Shown piece by piece: positions 1 to 13,300 of a DNA stretch of 64,000 bases. The DNA is from Lutraria lutraria (lineage: Eukaryota; Mollusca; Bivalvia; Venerida; Mactridae): assembly GCA_964023205.1 (NCBI GenBank), contig OZ026840.1:29392064-29456063 (forward strand), in the 5' to 3' direction. Each line of letters opens with the position of its first letter. The first letter of the stretch is position 1. The notes under the pieces were generated by a model. That model saw only the letters and a program-made list of their open reading frames with translations, searched no databases and had not been told where the DNA came from. A program made the position numbers and the translations under genes.

Positions 1-137
1 TCTAATCAAACATAGGGTCGATGGAAAATTAAATTATATATATTAGGTAGGATAAGTTGATTAACCAGAATCAAACATATTTTATGTATTAAGAAGTACA
101 CATCTAAAAATGTAATTGACTAAACTATTCTTTAAAT
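1..137. other. AT-rich noncoding flank
   Basis: Plain AT-rich DNA with no open frame or repeat that I can recognise. Its last nine bases (129-137, tctttaaat) are the left target duplication of the transposon that follows. Confidence 0.6.
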
Positions 138-550
138 ATGTTTGTGAAGTTGGCGGCCTAACGGCCTGGCGGCGTAAAGTTGGTGGCCTAGCGGCCTGGC
201 GGCGTGAAGTTGGCGGCCTGGCGGCGTGAAGTTGGCGGTCTGGCGGCCTAGCGGCCTATAATTTTATACACCCGATCGCCAAGAAATGCATCAAAATCAC
301 GTTCTATAAGCATTAGAAACTATTTTGGAAGGGAAAAGTCGAAAAAAAATCGCTTCATCGTAGGAACGCAAATGCCGAAAACTTTGTTTTTTCTCCGACC
401 CGGAATATTAAACACCCAATCACTCAGAAATGTTTCATTAGAAACTATTTTGGACGGAAAAAGTCGCAAAATTTCACTTCATCATAGTTACCCCGCTAGG
501 CCGCCAACTTCACGCCGCCAGGCCGCTAAGGCCGCCAACTTCACAAACAT
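138..550. mobile_element. Non-autonomous MULE-like DNA transposon with 9-bp target duplication
   Basis: The ends are inverted copies: the left end reads atgtttgtgaagttggcggc and the right end is its reverse complement. Both sides are flanked by the identical 9-mer tctttaaat (129-137 and 551-559). A 9-bp duplication is typical of Mutator-like elements. Just inside the ends are GC-rich short tandem units (ggcggcctggcggcgtgaagtt) at 150-262 and again, inverted, at 491-540. The centre has two diverged copies of a ~55-bp unit (310-364 and 435-488, beginning cattagaaactattttgga). There is no transposase. The small open frame at 372-557 lies wholly inside the repeat and is not a gene. Confidence 0.8.
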
Positions 551-559
551 TCTTTAAAT

Positions 560-2607
560 TGTTCATCAATAAATCAAACTTCTATTTCTCCATGTCTCAT
601 AACTGTGAATATGTTTGAATAAGATTGTATAAGTATAATTGTTTCTACAAGTGAAAACATGGGCTTTTATTCTATTTTTCTGAAATAACTATCCATTAAA
701 TAATAGTACTTGACTATTTATGCACTAACCCTTCTCGAAAAAACGCTCACTTATTTACCAAAACTGTGTTTTATTGTGATTTTTGTGTGTTTTTTCTGAG
801 TTAAAGTTGGTTTTTGTGGGTCTAAGTGAGTTTAAGTTGTTTTTTTCTTGGTGAAACTGTGTTTTTAGTGTGTCTTTCCTCAATAAGTGGGTTTTCCTGA
901 GTTTGTTTCTTGTATAAGTGTGTTTTTGTGTGTCAAAAGTGCGTCTTTTCTGTATGTAGTTGGTTTTATTTGGCAGAAAGTGCATCTTTTGTTTCATATG
1001 TTAGTCTTTTATCAAAGAAGTTGGTATTTTGTAAATTGAAAGTGTGTTTAAGTGTGTTAAATTGGGTCTTATGTAAAAAGTTTTGAAGGATGCAATACAA
1101 CATAAAGACTCACTTTAACGCACTTTTTTGAGAAGTGTGTCTTTTGTTTTATTGTTGCATCTATCATGTTTTTTTTCTGCAGGACTAAGATATTGTGCGA
1201 TATCTTTTATTATCAGAACATATAATTATTAAGTATTTTTGAACAAAAGTTACCATATAAGAACAATGGAGTATACATTAAACACAAGTTTGAGTTATAA
1301 CATCAACTGAGAAATTTTTTAAGTATGTTCTTTCGTAGTTTTGACAAAAAAAATGAGTCTATATTGTGTTATAACTCAAACGCGCTCATTGTAAACAAGG
1401 ATTTCATACTTATTCTGTAATATATTTGAATCATTGATAGGCCTAACAATTAATGTGCTAAATAAAATAGGTTGGTCCAATTTCTTAAAACTTAGGCCAA
1501 ATGTGCTGCCCGACATTGTTGTGGAACCAACAAGTACCAAACTAACAGATATGTCAAAAAGAATAAAACCAATGCCTACCTTATAATGTTAAATAGTGAC
1601 ACTATAGATGCTTTATTTTACATGTGTATACTTATGGTATTCACAGAATAAATAAATATCCATAATCTCATATACATATAACGACCTGGTTTTGCTATAA
1701 TAGTTAAAAAAGTAAAATAATATTTTAAAGTTAATATTTCGAGATTAAATATCATACTTTAATACCAAGCAACAAAAAATCTAACCGAACGCGCAAAATT
1801 GTGATTTACGGCGATAAATACTGCAACCCTTTATCGACTTTTCCTTATCAGCGTTAACCATCTCTTGTGCATTGCATTGGTACGATATGATACAATAATT
1901 TGTTATAAAATATCTTACAAGATATCAAACCTGGGCGTGGTTTCAATTACTGAACCATAAACATTTGCGATTTTGATTGGCTATCAAAATTAAATGGGAT
2001 GCGTCAAATTTGTTGATCTCATGAGACGATAATGATCCGACACAGTTATTGGTAATTACCCAGCTTAAAAAACACCGTGTCATTTTTTAATTAACATTGC
2101 CGTATTATCTGATGACGGATTTCAAAGCAGTTTTCTTTATTTTGTAGCGGAAATCTTAATCTAGGGATCCCTGTCTCAGAAATTTGGTACTTGTTTTTAT
2201 TTTTTTATCAATGGCGTATTACATAATAAACAGCGGGGTATTTAAAAATCTGAGGCACTGTTTCCTGAATTATACATTTATAGTCATTTTAAGGCTATTT
2301 GTTGTAATATATTCTAGTATACAGAGTAGTTATCGTTTTTTTTTTAATTACGTGCGATATTGGTTTGTACAGAGACATATAATTGTATTATACGTCTCTG
2401 GTTTGTAGAAGACCAAGCCAATGTAATATTTGTATAACACTTAATTTTACATATTCTAACTTTTCTGATTAAAATATGTATCAGTTCATGTAACAGTGAA
2501 CAAGAAAAAGTATTTTCCTAATTCTATATACAAAGATACACACACTTAGTACACATAGTTTAAGGTTAACATTAACAAGGACTGTACGTGTGTGTTACGC
2601 AAGCATA
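560..2607. other. Noncoding, with a T/G-rich degenerate stretch
   Basis: About 2 kb with no supported gene. From about 755 to 1150 the plus strand is rich in gtgttttt/gagttaaagttggt-like words, a degenerate low-complexity repeat; the apparent minus-strand frame at 755-997 is a product of it. I see nothing in the remaining AT-rich DNA. Confidence 0.5.
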
Positions 2608-2614
2608 TAATAAG

Positions 2615-3375
2615 TTAGCCCTACTAATTCGGCTTTCCGGTTGGCCGATTTTCGTGAACGAATTCGGAAGGGCCATCCTCTCAGCCTTACAAACATCTGC
2701 ATATTTATGTGCGGAATTTAAAATTACGTCAAAATTCTTCAATTACGTGTCTAACTTACTTAATTCAATACAAATAACAATAATCTGCATGAATGTGCTT
2801 TAAAAATCTGTGTTAAATGTCAAATTTGAAATATTAGACTTAAATTTTACGTCGCGTGAAAAAAAACGGTACGAACGGACTTTAGCCTCATCCAGTTTCC
2901 CTCTGTACACAAATACCGTCGGACAGTTAATTCTATATTGATCTTTTTAATGAGTACCTAGAATTAACTAAAGTTGATTGAAAATTAACTTGCCAACGTT
3001 TCGTTGACATGCCAGCTTATTTAAACGTGTACTTAAAATTATTTTGTGAGTAGGCAATGTTTACCATGACACCGGCATTTTACCGCCATTACGCCAGTTT
3101 CGTTTTCAGTTGGGAAATAGTGGGGAGAAACAAATCATTAATGCATCTTTCAGAAAAGGTATGTGGGAATAATTTATACTCCTATGAGTATAGAAACATG
3201 TTTTCTACCCACAGAATGGTTCACTTTGGTCACAGATATTGTAGTTATCGGGCCCAACAGGTTTTAATTGGGGATTTTCCGCACACAAATATGCAGATCT
3301 TTGTTAGACTATGCGGGACGGAGCCAAGTCGAAAAATGTCTCGCCGTCACAAAGCAGTCTAATTAGTTGGACTAA
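2615..3375. mobile_element. DNA transposon (MITE-like) with 7-bp target duplication, long copy
   Basis: Imperfect 15-bp inverted ends, TTAGCCCTACTAATT on the left and TTAGTCCAACTAATT as the reverse complement of the right end. The exact 7-mer taataag flanks it on both sides (2608-2614 and 3376-3382). A second, internally deleted copy lies at 33895-34031 in the opposite orientation and shares about 60 bp at each end. The open frame at 3057-3362 is in the body of the repeat and resembles no transposase I know. A 7-bp duplication fits P-like or Dada-like superfamilies, but I cannot assign one. Confidence 0.75.
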
Positions 3376-3382
3376 TAATAAG

Positions 3383-3795
3383 TCTTTGACATTAAAAAAA
3401 AAACACAAAAAGTCTATCAACTTCAAAAGCAACACATATTATGTTTAAATTTCATTTCATTTCTAACCAAATTCAGAAATTATACATACAAAAGCATGAA
3501 ATATTTTTTGTTTTATTTATACGTTTTTCCGTAAGATACGTCGCCGTGTGACTATCGAATACCGGAATCGGACCGTATAGCATCGGCGTTTATTCAAGAC
3601 GCTCCCATTATGCATCCCGAGCACCTTACTGATCTATTTTCTGTATTTGTTTTATTTTAAGTATAAAAGCAGATAATTAACTCCTACAATATAACAATGT
3701 ATAAATTTAATTCTACATTCATTTTATATTCCTATCAAAAATAATATAAGAAACTCGTGTGCTTCCGGGAGACGACGATCTCGACTTTCCAATAG
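3383..3795. other. Noncoding spacer between transposons
   Basis: AT-rich DNA between two mobile elements. No gene or repeat recognised. Confidence 0.4.
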
Positions 3796-4373
3796 CCCAT
3801 AATCCTTTGCGGCATGGTGACTTCCGGTTTACTTCCGTGTTTCACAACATCGGCTTTACAAGTTTACAAAACGATCACTGATAACGATAATTCTTAATGA
3901 CATAACGAACCAACTACATCGTAGGTAAGTAGTGGCTTTAAGGTATTAATTACAGTTTAAATATTTCGCTGTCAATTGTTTTAACAATATATTACGGTCT
4001 CCAAATTCTACATTCAAGTGGGTGGGGTAAATCAACGGTATTTAATTTTTCCCTGAATAGTCTATTATTAATTTTACTGATTAAAAATGAGAGGCTGTGT
4101 CTTCTAACAATGTTAAATGATGTAAAACTACATAGCTGGATGATTTATTTTTAAAAAATCGTAACAGCAGGCACAATATTATATAGAAGATGGCATTAAT
4201 TGTAAAGGTTGAGGGTATATACATATATAACTATAAGGCCCCACCTGAATTTTGTGGGTTTTGACTTCTGGTTTGTGCTCATTTCACAAACTGTTATTTT
4301 TTTGTCTCTTTGACAATAGTGTTAATTTTTGTAAAAAATAAGTGAAATGTTAAATACTATATATTATTTTCAG

Positions 4374-4641
4374 AGGATGGACATTCCTTCTACTACCTGT
4401 TCACCAATAATTGTTGGTGGATCAGTCGGGGCTCATTGCTAGGCGATACAATGCACAAGGGCTCTGCACCAAGATGTGTGGAAGTTGTCATGTTATTGTT
4501 TTACCGAAGGATGAGAAGCAGAATAAAAGCTGGCTGGACCAAATAAGACGGGGTGTCATCTATACAGATATATGCTAATGGGAAAACCATTTTGAGCCAG
4601 ATATTCCTTTCCGGGTTTGCTCAGCAGCACATTTGTTGAAG
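4374..4641 (+). pseudogene. THAP zinc-finger exon remnant of a transposase
   Basis: Bounded by an acceptor (ttttcag, ending 4373) and a donor (gaag/gtataa, 4642). In one frame it reads MCGSCHVIVLPKDEKQNKSW, then LDQIRR, and after an in-frame TAA (4576-4578), WENHFEPD and FRVCSAAHLL. This matches the THAP layout: Cys pair, a LPKD-type segment, W with a basic helix, and a C-terminal RVCS.HF-like motif in which the usual HF is AH. The TAA inside the domain and the stops in the next segments (for example near 5225) show that it is broken. It lies inside the inverted-end element at 3796-10323. Confidence 0.55.
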
Positions 4642-5970
4642 GTATAAATTTGCATAGCTCTCTGATAAAATCATCAAAGAACATCAGTACAAAACAACTT
4701 CAAATTATTTCAGTTTAATTTTTAAATGTTAGTAAAAAATGTTCCAAATGAATGATACAAAATATTTTATTCATCAGTTTCTATTTTAATTATATGTGCA
4801 TGGTACGAAATTGTGCCACTAAAAGTGAAATAGTGATTGAATTTATAGTGTCAACTTTAAATTTGTGTTTTGCCAATGACTATACTTGCATTCCAATAAA
4901 CGCAGTGTAAATTATCATTTTGACTGTGAATTTTACTCTATTGACATGGTTGCTGATATGCTATCATTATTTGACGTTTCATGAAATCAAAATATGGTAC
5001 TATTAGTCTATTTCAAGGTATTTTTCAAAGTAATTTAGTAAATAATATTTTAATTCTACAACCAGTATTAGGTCAAATAAGTGCGCAAAGAAAAGAGTTA
5101 ATTTGGCCTTCAAAATATCGTGTTTGGTAATTCATATTATTTGTAAAGCTTCATTCTGTTTATTTTTTCCAGGTGTACAGACTTCACCACAGTCCAATAT
5201 GACTCATCTGAGTGACCAGTTCAAATAGAAAGTACAGCGGTCACTACATTTCCCAAAATCATGGTTGATGATTATGTTAAACTAGACACTTTCAATCCAG
5301 ATTATAACTGCAGATGATTCTAGGTTGAGTGACTTGGAGAGGCTATTAAAGTCAAAGCAGTTGAGACTGGAAAAACATTAAGGATAGTTTTAGTTTTAAG
5401 GCAACCTACCAAATTGTGCTGTTTTGTCACTATGTGCAATCATGAAATCGAGAACAAAACCAACAGGTGTGAATTACTGGAGAGGAAAAGCAACCAGCAC
5501 TTTAAATTAATTGCCAACAGTGTATTCCAGGAAATTTCATTGTAGACATAGTACAAACTTTTGATTCAAGTGTTGTTTTTTCAGTACTTGGATGAACATT
5601 CTGTGCTCAGAGTCAATTATTCGTGTGTAAGGTTGCATCGTAAATTTGTATTGATTTATATGTGTTTGTTAAAGATTGTTCCGAGTCAAGTGAATTGATA
5701 TTAGAAATAATTAACATCACATAGTTATTATATTTGGCCTGGTGCACAAATTATGGTGCATTTCCTTAAATTTGACTGTAATGACTCAGTTTTATATAAG
5801 TTGTGTAATATAAGCTTTTAAAGGTTGACGTTTTCTTTCAGTATGTACATTCCTGCAGATGTGCAAAAAAAATCAGGATGCAGTTGTTGGAGTTGGAAAG
5901 TAAAGTATTATGAGACTTCTAATTCAATAAGAAAAATTAAAGCGGGTTGATCTGATACCCTATATTTTAA

Positions 5971-6242
5971 CAGGGATTTATTGGAGCGATTTTATAGCCG
6001 AAATTCGGTCATATTCCCATTGGAAAATAGTATCTTTTTTTCCCAATTCACAGACAAAAATTCCCAATCCCCCCTCAGAATTTTTTTTTTATCAATTTTA
6101 TAAGTTCATTAACATAACTATTGGTATTAAATAAGTTAAAATTGTTGCTATACATTTTTTCCCAATTTTGATTAAACACTGCAAAAACTACCAATCCCAA
6201 GGGTATGGGTCAAATTCCCAAAATACTGAGAAAAAAAACTGT
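5971..6242 (+). repeat. Dispersed repeat F, uninterrupted copy
   Basis: Runs from cagggatttattgg to about aaaaaaaactgt. The same sequence is found at 45009-45111 and 46300-46505, where it is split by another element. Shared landmarks are ttatagccgaaattcgg, ttcccaatttt and aagggtatgggtca. Confidence 0.65.
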
Positions 6243-8393
6243 ATTAAGATACACCCACAGATATTGCAGATATTTTGAAAATCTGAAAGGTGGGTAGCTG
6301 TTATGGTCTTAAAATTACAACAACCCATATTCCCTATAGTAAGGAATTTTTTAAGCGTCGATAGAGGTATAACTCACTTCTGTGACAAAGTTCAAGTTAT
6401 TTACTTCAATATTCCATAAAATCTAATGTTTAAAAAATATGGTTTATACTTAAAAAATGCCTAAATTTAAAATACTGTGAAAAAATAACACCATATTTTC
6501 TGGGTAACTTACTGATGATCTAGTCAAATCTTTATTATAAATTTTTGATAAAAAAAACAACAAAATTTCATCCCAGAGTTTGGCAAGCCTTTGAAGTTAA
6601 ATCCAGTGGCCACATTAGATGTTAATCAGTGCAATTATCAAAGGTCTTAGGGAGTAAGTCCCAGAACAGTAGGGGGTCCTTAGATATCATCAAAAACATG
6701 TGTCACCAAAAGTTTTATGGTCATACATTGTTTATTGCAGCTGACAAGTATGACACTTTTCAAGACTAATATATACCATCAGATAAGATCAAATAATGAT
6801 AAATCAATTGTTCATTATGATAAAACAATGTGTTTGTAAAAATGAATTGCCAAATGCAACATGAAATTTACATGAAGAACAAAATAAAACAAGAAATTAT
6901 TAATTTGTGTCCTCAATTATAAGCTTAATAGCAAAAGAATGATAATCTAAACTGCAAAATATCTTACTTAGAACATTTTTTTAGGTTAATTAATTAATGC
7001 TATAATTAAGTGATGAGTGAAAAGAAAGATAATTTAAACAGCAAAATAAATTAATAAGTTCATTAATTAGTGCTATAATTAAGTGATGAGTCGAACAGGT
7101 GTCAAATCAGTGTAATAAAATTAACAAAAAATATTTTAATATAACTTTATTCTTCTAAATGTTAATAAAGATGAAGATGTGTTCTTGTTAGCTACTGAAA
7201 TAATGTAAGAACTGTAAACTAAGCATGATATAAGTACAAAAAGGGGCAGTCAATGACTTAAACTCAATACAGGACCTGCCTATCAACTGTGTAATGTCCA
7301 TCCCCTTAATGTAATATCTGTCCCCTTTCATTAAAATAAAAAAAAAATGCTTTGAATATAAATTAAGAATGAAAATAACTGTTTTTGTAAGTTTTATGTC
7401 TGTATATCTGTTACTTCAGTGAATTACAGCTTTTTAATGCTAAAATGGCAGTAATTATATCTTTAGATTTAACACAGGAACGAATGCTAGTTTTTTCCTA
7501 TTTATGTGTTATTTTCAACTGCTTCATATTTCTGAATAAATGATTTTCCTCATGAAAAAGACGATGTATATTGAACTAGTATGTACTCAAATAGTATGAA
7601 ATAAGGACAGTTGAAACTTTCTTTGTTTTCTGGTTATACATTTAAAAAGGTGTAATGCTCCTGTCAGTAATGTCTGTCCCCAATCTGTGTCTATGAACAT
7701 CCAAGAAATAATAAAAACCAGAGTGAAAGTTATCTTTTCATTACTGGGTTGTGTTTCTAGATGGTCTAGACTTACTTATAAAGCGGAAAAATACAGAAAA
7801 TTCAGTACTTTATTTTTTGGTCCTAATGCTAACTCAAATGAACCATAGTTTGTGCACCAGGCCATATATACGAGTTGATATATAATTATAATTAAATATA
7901 TAATTTTTTATACCTGTTGAAATGACAAGAAAATAAAGTGTATATTTATTGATTTAACTCTATTTAATAATCTTACTATTGAATTATAATTTCATCCCCT
8001 ACTTATGGGGGAGACATTCCGTAATGTGCAATCTGCCACACTATGTTTTCTACAAATTTATTGTGTTCTTTATGACCCTGAGTCTTCAAATTTCACTACC
8101 GGTAGTTGTCTGGTGTTATGTAAATGATCACTATTGTTTTTAGGGTCATAGGTCACAGTGACTTGAAGAGCAGAAACGGGTTCCTTATTCAGTCTGTGAA
8201 ATTAAGGTTTGAACTGAGGTTGTCTGAAACAGAACTTTTAGCTGCTTTTTCTATGATTATTAATGAAAAGTTGGTTGTCCGAACCAAAATTTTAGGTTCT
8301 CCAAATGTAAAATTGGTTGTCTCGGACAACTGCTAATTTTGCAGACTGCTTATTACTAACAGTCTAACATGTATGTCGGGCAATACCATTTAG

Positions 8394-8535
8394 TTTCATA
8401 GGGCGATCAGAAAAACACACTGCCATAATAAGGAACAGTGGAAATTATGATCTGCACGGGTTGCAAAGACATCAGTATTTGCCACCGGAAGGTGAAGAGT
8501 TAAATGAGGAACATTCAGTAACAAACTTGATGTAA
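8394..8535 (+). pseudogene. Possible last exon of the element's own protein
   Basis: After an acceptor-like ccatttag there is an open frame of about 46 codons to a TAA at 8533-8535, beginning FIGRSEKHTAIIRNSGNY and ending EEHSVTNLM. Composition and codon pattern look protein-like, and it lies inside the 3796-10323 element, so it may be the C-terminus of its transposase. I recognise no domain; a chance frame is the alternative. Confidence 0.25.
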
Positions 8536-10330
8536 AAGTAACATATTTATTAAATATAAATTCAACCTACAAGTTAATTGAGACATTGTTCCGAATCTAT
8601 AGTATAAACATGAAGGAACCTTCTTGTGTACAATGATAGTATGTATAATGTACAAACAGATTTACGAACTCAGCCATGAAATATCTGTCACTGAGGGTTA
8701 ATGTTCTGATAACAACACTTCATTGGCAGTTTAATGTCTGCATCATTGTCTCTACATGCTTTATTCAGTTGGTCTGCTTAAAGGCAAGCAACACTGTTAT
8801 AATCTTTCAAAATGAGTACATGTTCTCTTTCTGAAAGAAAATAAGCATACATTATAAAATGGAAGTAATAACAATGACTACAAAGTAACTAACTCTGTTT
8901 TCAATATACAATATGAGAAGCTCTGCCTGATTAATTATAATATAATAGCTTCTTTTGATTTATGAAAATTCAATATGTGTGGCATGGGCTTGCACCCCAG
9001 TATAGACCTAAAAATATTGAAAATTTAATTCCTCAAATTGACAGTCCTTTTATTGTTATATAAATGTCAATTACATAAATACTTTTTATACTTACAAAGT
9101 TTAATGTAAACTTTGACAATATGCTTCCAATACTGAACACTATATGAATGCGACATGCTTCGATTACTGTTCACCAAACTACCAATAAATACACACTTCA
9201 AAGACTCTGAAATAGGAACATCAATCATACAGCAAGCTTATTTTTCAATATAAATTTCAGTTCACTGATCTCAGTTCAGTCAGTTGATCTAATGTCAAAT
9301 AGATTTACTTGCTATATCTGAGCCCATTATCTTCCGAAACTAGTTTAAGTACAGAGAGATAACATACAATTGTATGTTTTGTTTGCATTTAGTAATCAGG
9401 TATATATGCACAAAAAACATGGATAACAACAGGCAGCGAGCAGCGGTTCATACCAGAAGCATCTGTACATCAAACACTACCTGAACTATCCTGTATCTCG
9501 AAGAGTTTTCAAAAGGCAAAAAATCTGCCAGACATTCAGACTGATAAATTTAAGCTTGAACATTCTGTCGGGATGAAAGGAACTCTGTCATGTGGTTAAC
9601 AAGTATATATGTATATACATCAGATTAATAAGAAGCCGGACAACTGGTTTGGTGAGAGAAGACTCTTTAACAGGCTAACACACAATCTAGCGGACAAGTC
9701 CTTCGGTATGGCGCCTTTCGCGAAGTTTGATCACATATCTATATTTCAAATGGATCTGTATTTGTTTGATACATGTAACATACTGTGATACAATGATTAT
9801 TTATAATAGTCTATGACTGTAACAGTTACGATGTTGTGTGTGAAAGTAAATTAAAAAAGAACAAGATTCTGATTCCTACAATCTAAGTCAGTTGGCATAA
9901 CCAGAGACATATCTGGCATAATGACGTATTTTTTAATGTCACTACATGTATGTTATATGCATATTATGATCATGCCACTCGATTTTATGACTGAATATAT
10001 TGAAATCAGACATCAAAATACAGTAAAATTAACAGTTTTTTAAGGATAAACAAAAATTTACAAACATTTGTTTACATTACCCCACCCATCGTTAACGCTT
10101 GACATCAAATTTGTTTAACGAGGTTTTGACGTTTGTAACTCTTTTTAAACTGTAAATTGTGTGTTAACTTAACGAAATTGATAGGTATTATTAAATACTT
10201 ACATTCATTCTTGTCTAATGTTCCAATCAATTAGTGTTTTAGGCTCAAATTGTAAATAACCGTTCTCTTGTTTTTCTACATGGAAACGAAACCGGAAGTC
10301 ACCATGCCGCAAAGGATTATGGGGAACGAA

Positions 10331-13300
10331 CTAAACTACTGACGAGTTAACTGACCATATAGACAAAGAGGAAAAACACTGACGACATACACAAAGAGGG
10401 ATTATCGGAAAACACTGACGATATAAACAAAGAATGATCAACAGACCATGTAGAGTTAGACGGGTAAAGGTGGAGAATATAAACTACCCGATGATGTAGT
10501 GTTATAATTAGGAAAATATGAAAAGACATTTTTGCAAAATATCATATATTTATTTTTGAAGCACACTGTTTCGGTCATTCAGTTTGTTAATTATGAATCC
10601 ATTTTATTTACTTAAATAAATTACAGTTGTTTGAAATACAATTAATGCTTCAGAAAATAAAGTGTTTGATGATTTTCATTGTTTACTTATTTCTGATACA
10701 AACAATTTTTGTTTGTTTGTCTCTTTGATTAATTTAATTGACATAATTTACAACTTTTGAAATGATCGATAGCGATAAATATATCGAATTTCAGTTTATA
10801 GCAACTAAATACATCTCGAGTAAAAAAGTAACTATTATTTGTCTATGTGGTCAGATAATTTCATTGAAGATTGAATATAGATATATGCCGTGACCAAATT
10901 TTATAGATGAAATAAGATTTTGCATAATTTTATAAAAACATTTTTATGGTCTGTTGACCCTTCTTTGTGTATATCGTCAGTGTTTTTCCTCTTTATCTAT
11001 ATGGTCAGTAAATTTAACTGACCAGTTGAATATAGAGCGATTATTGAAGCGTTAAAGTGGGGTTGAATTTATTTTTCACATTTTGTCTGTATACTCCAGC
11101 TAGCCTTTTTTATATGGTCTGTTGACCCTTCTTTGTGTATATCGTCAGTGTTTTTCCTCTTTATCTATATGGTCAGTAAATTTAACTGACTAGTTGAATA
11201 TAGAGCGATTATTGATGCGTTCTCCAGCTAGTTTTTCTATTCTATAATTTGTTTATGGCCTGTTGACGCTTCTTTGTGTATGTCGTCAGTGTTTTCTCTG
11301 TTTGTCTATATGGTCAGTTAATTTCATTGACCAGTTGAATATAAAGTTTCTAATGCATTACCAATAAATTAAAACAACGTATCATTTAGCAATGCCGTAT
11401 GTCAGTCATTAATTTACGTATGTAATATAACTTCATGCTTGAACGTCTTATTTTTTTATGATTTGATAACGTTATCACTTTCCTAAATATTTGATGCCAA
11501 TAATCATTGTATTCATCAAATAAATAATAGCTTTATTTTTAGTTGCTGATTTCTTCTAAAATTCTGTTTCACAGGTCAAATGAAATGCTGGTATACTATG
11601 TATTGACTAAATTGACATTTATTTTTGTACTGACCAGTTGAATATAGAAAGGGGGACACTTATATAGTAGCTGTTCAATGTCTTTAAATAAACGTTGAAT
11701 TTATTGTCATATTTCGGTCTTGGTCTATGTGGTCAGTGTTTTTCCTCTTTGTCTATATGGTCAGTTAAATTTACTGACCAGTTGAATACAGAGTGATTAT
11801 CGGTGCGTTAAATAATCGTTGAATTTATCGTCATATTTTATCCGTATATACTCCAGTGTTATTCTATATGGTCTGTTGATCCTTCTTTATCTATGTGGTT
11901 AGTGTTTTTCCTCTTTGTCTATATGGTCAGTCAATTTCACTGACCAGTTGAATATAGAGTGATTATTGATGCGATAATTAAGCGTTGAACATATCGTTGA
12001 ATTATGTCCGGGAGCATATTACAGTCTTAGTCTATGTGGTTGGTTGATTGCTCTTTATGTATGTGGTCAGTGTTTTCCCTCTTTGTATATATGGTCAGTT
12101 AATTTCACTGACCAGTTGAATATAGAGTGATTATTGATGCGACAAATAAGCATAGAACTTATCGTTAAATTATGCCCGGGAGCATATTACAGCCTTAGTC
12201 TATATGGTTGGTTGATTGCTCTTTATGTATGTGGTCAGTGTTTTCCCTCTTTGTCTATATGGTCTGTGTTTTCCCTCTTTGTCTATATGGTCAGTAAATT
12301 TCACTGACCAGTTGAATATAGAGTGATTATTGATGCGATAATTAAGCGTTGAACATATCGTTAAATTATGCCCGGGAGCATATTACAGTCTTAGTCTATA
12401 TGGTTGGTTGATTGCTCTTTATGTATGTGGTCAGTGTTTTCCCTCTTTGTCTATATGGTCAGTGTTTTCCCTCTTTGTCTATATGGTCAGTAAATTTCAC
12501 TGACCAGTTGAATATAGAGTGATTATTGATGCGACAAATAAGCGTAGAACTTATCGTTAAATTATGCCCGGGAGCCTATTACAGTATTAGTCTATATGGT
12601 TGGTTGATTGCTCTTTATGTATGTGGTCAGTGTTTTCCCTCTTTATGTATGTGGTCAGTGTTTTCCCTCTTTGTCTATATGGTCAGTTAATTTCACTGAC
12701 CAGTTGAATATAGAGTGATTATTGATGCAACAAATAAAGAAAAAATGAGCGAATTTCCAACTACTAAAAAAACTCTAAGTAATAGACGCAAAAAACATCA
12801 AATAATTATCAACATTGAAAATTATTGCATATGCAATTTACCCGCTTGTTTAGGCGATCAGGTTCAATGTTCATAAACATTGTGTACACTGATATTTCCC
12901 ATGTTGACGTTGATTTCATTTGTCAATTATGTAAATAAATTGATGCTGGTATATTAATGTTTAATATTACTGTACATGAATGAAAATGTCGTATATATAA
13001 GTGTCTAATGTACTTTTAATTCATAATAAACTACGTTTTCTATTACAATGCCGCATGTATGATATTAATTTACATTAAATTACTTTTTATGTCAGTCTTT
13101 TATTTCGTGTAATACGCTGTATTATAAATGCTCTGTTCTAATTTTCCATGGTCCGATAATCACTCTATCCCTTTATCGTCAGTGTTTTTCCTCTTTATCT
13201 ATATGGTCAGTAAATTTAACTGACCAGTTAAAAGTAGAGTGATTACCGAGGCGTAAAATTATCTACTGACTTAAAGTGTATGCTTCATTGTCTATATAAT

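Larger units (their letters stand above)
3796..10323. mobile_element. 6.5-kb DNA transposon with 35-bp inverted ends and decayed THAP transposase (P-element-like)
   Basis: Bases 3796-3830 (beginning cccataatcctttgcggcat) and 10289-10323 are 35-bp inverted repeats. An exon-like segment inside encodes a THAP-type DNA-binding domain, the hallmark of P-element-superfamily transposases and their relatives. No target duplication survives: the left flank ends ccaatag and the right flank begins gaacgaa, where another element starts 7 bp later. The interior is AT-rich and carries one copy of a dispersed repeat (5971-6242) also present at 45.0 and 46.3 kb. The inverted ends are seen; the P-superfamily assignment is an inference from THAP alone. 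Confidence 0.65.

Noticed and set aside
372..557. 61-codon open frame
   Set aside because: Lies inside the inverted-end element 138-550 and crosses its GC-rich repeat and right end.
755..997. Lys/Thr/Asn-rich minus-strand frame
   Set aside because: Produced by a degenerate gtgttttt-rich low-complexity stretch.
3057..3362. 101-codon open frame
   Set aside because: Inside the 7-bp-duplication element; crosses its conserved terminus; no transposase motif.
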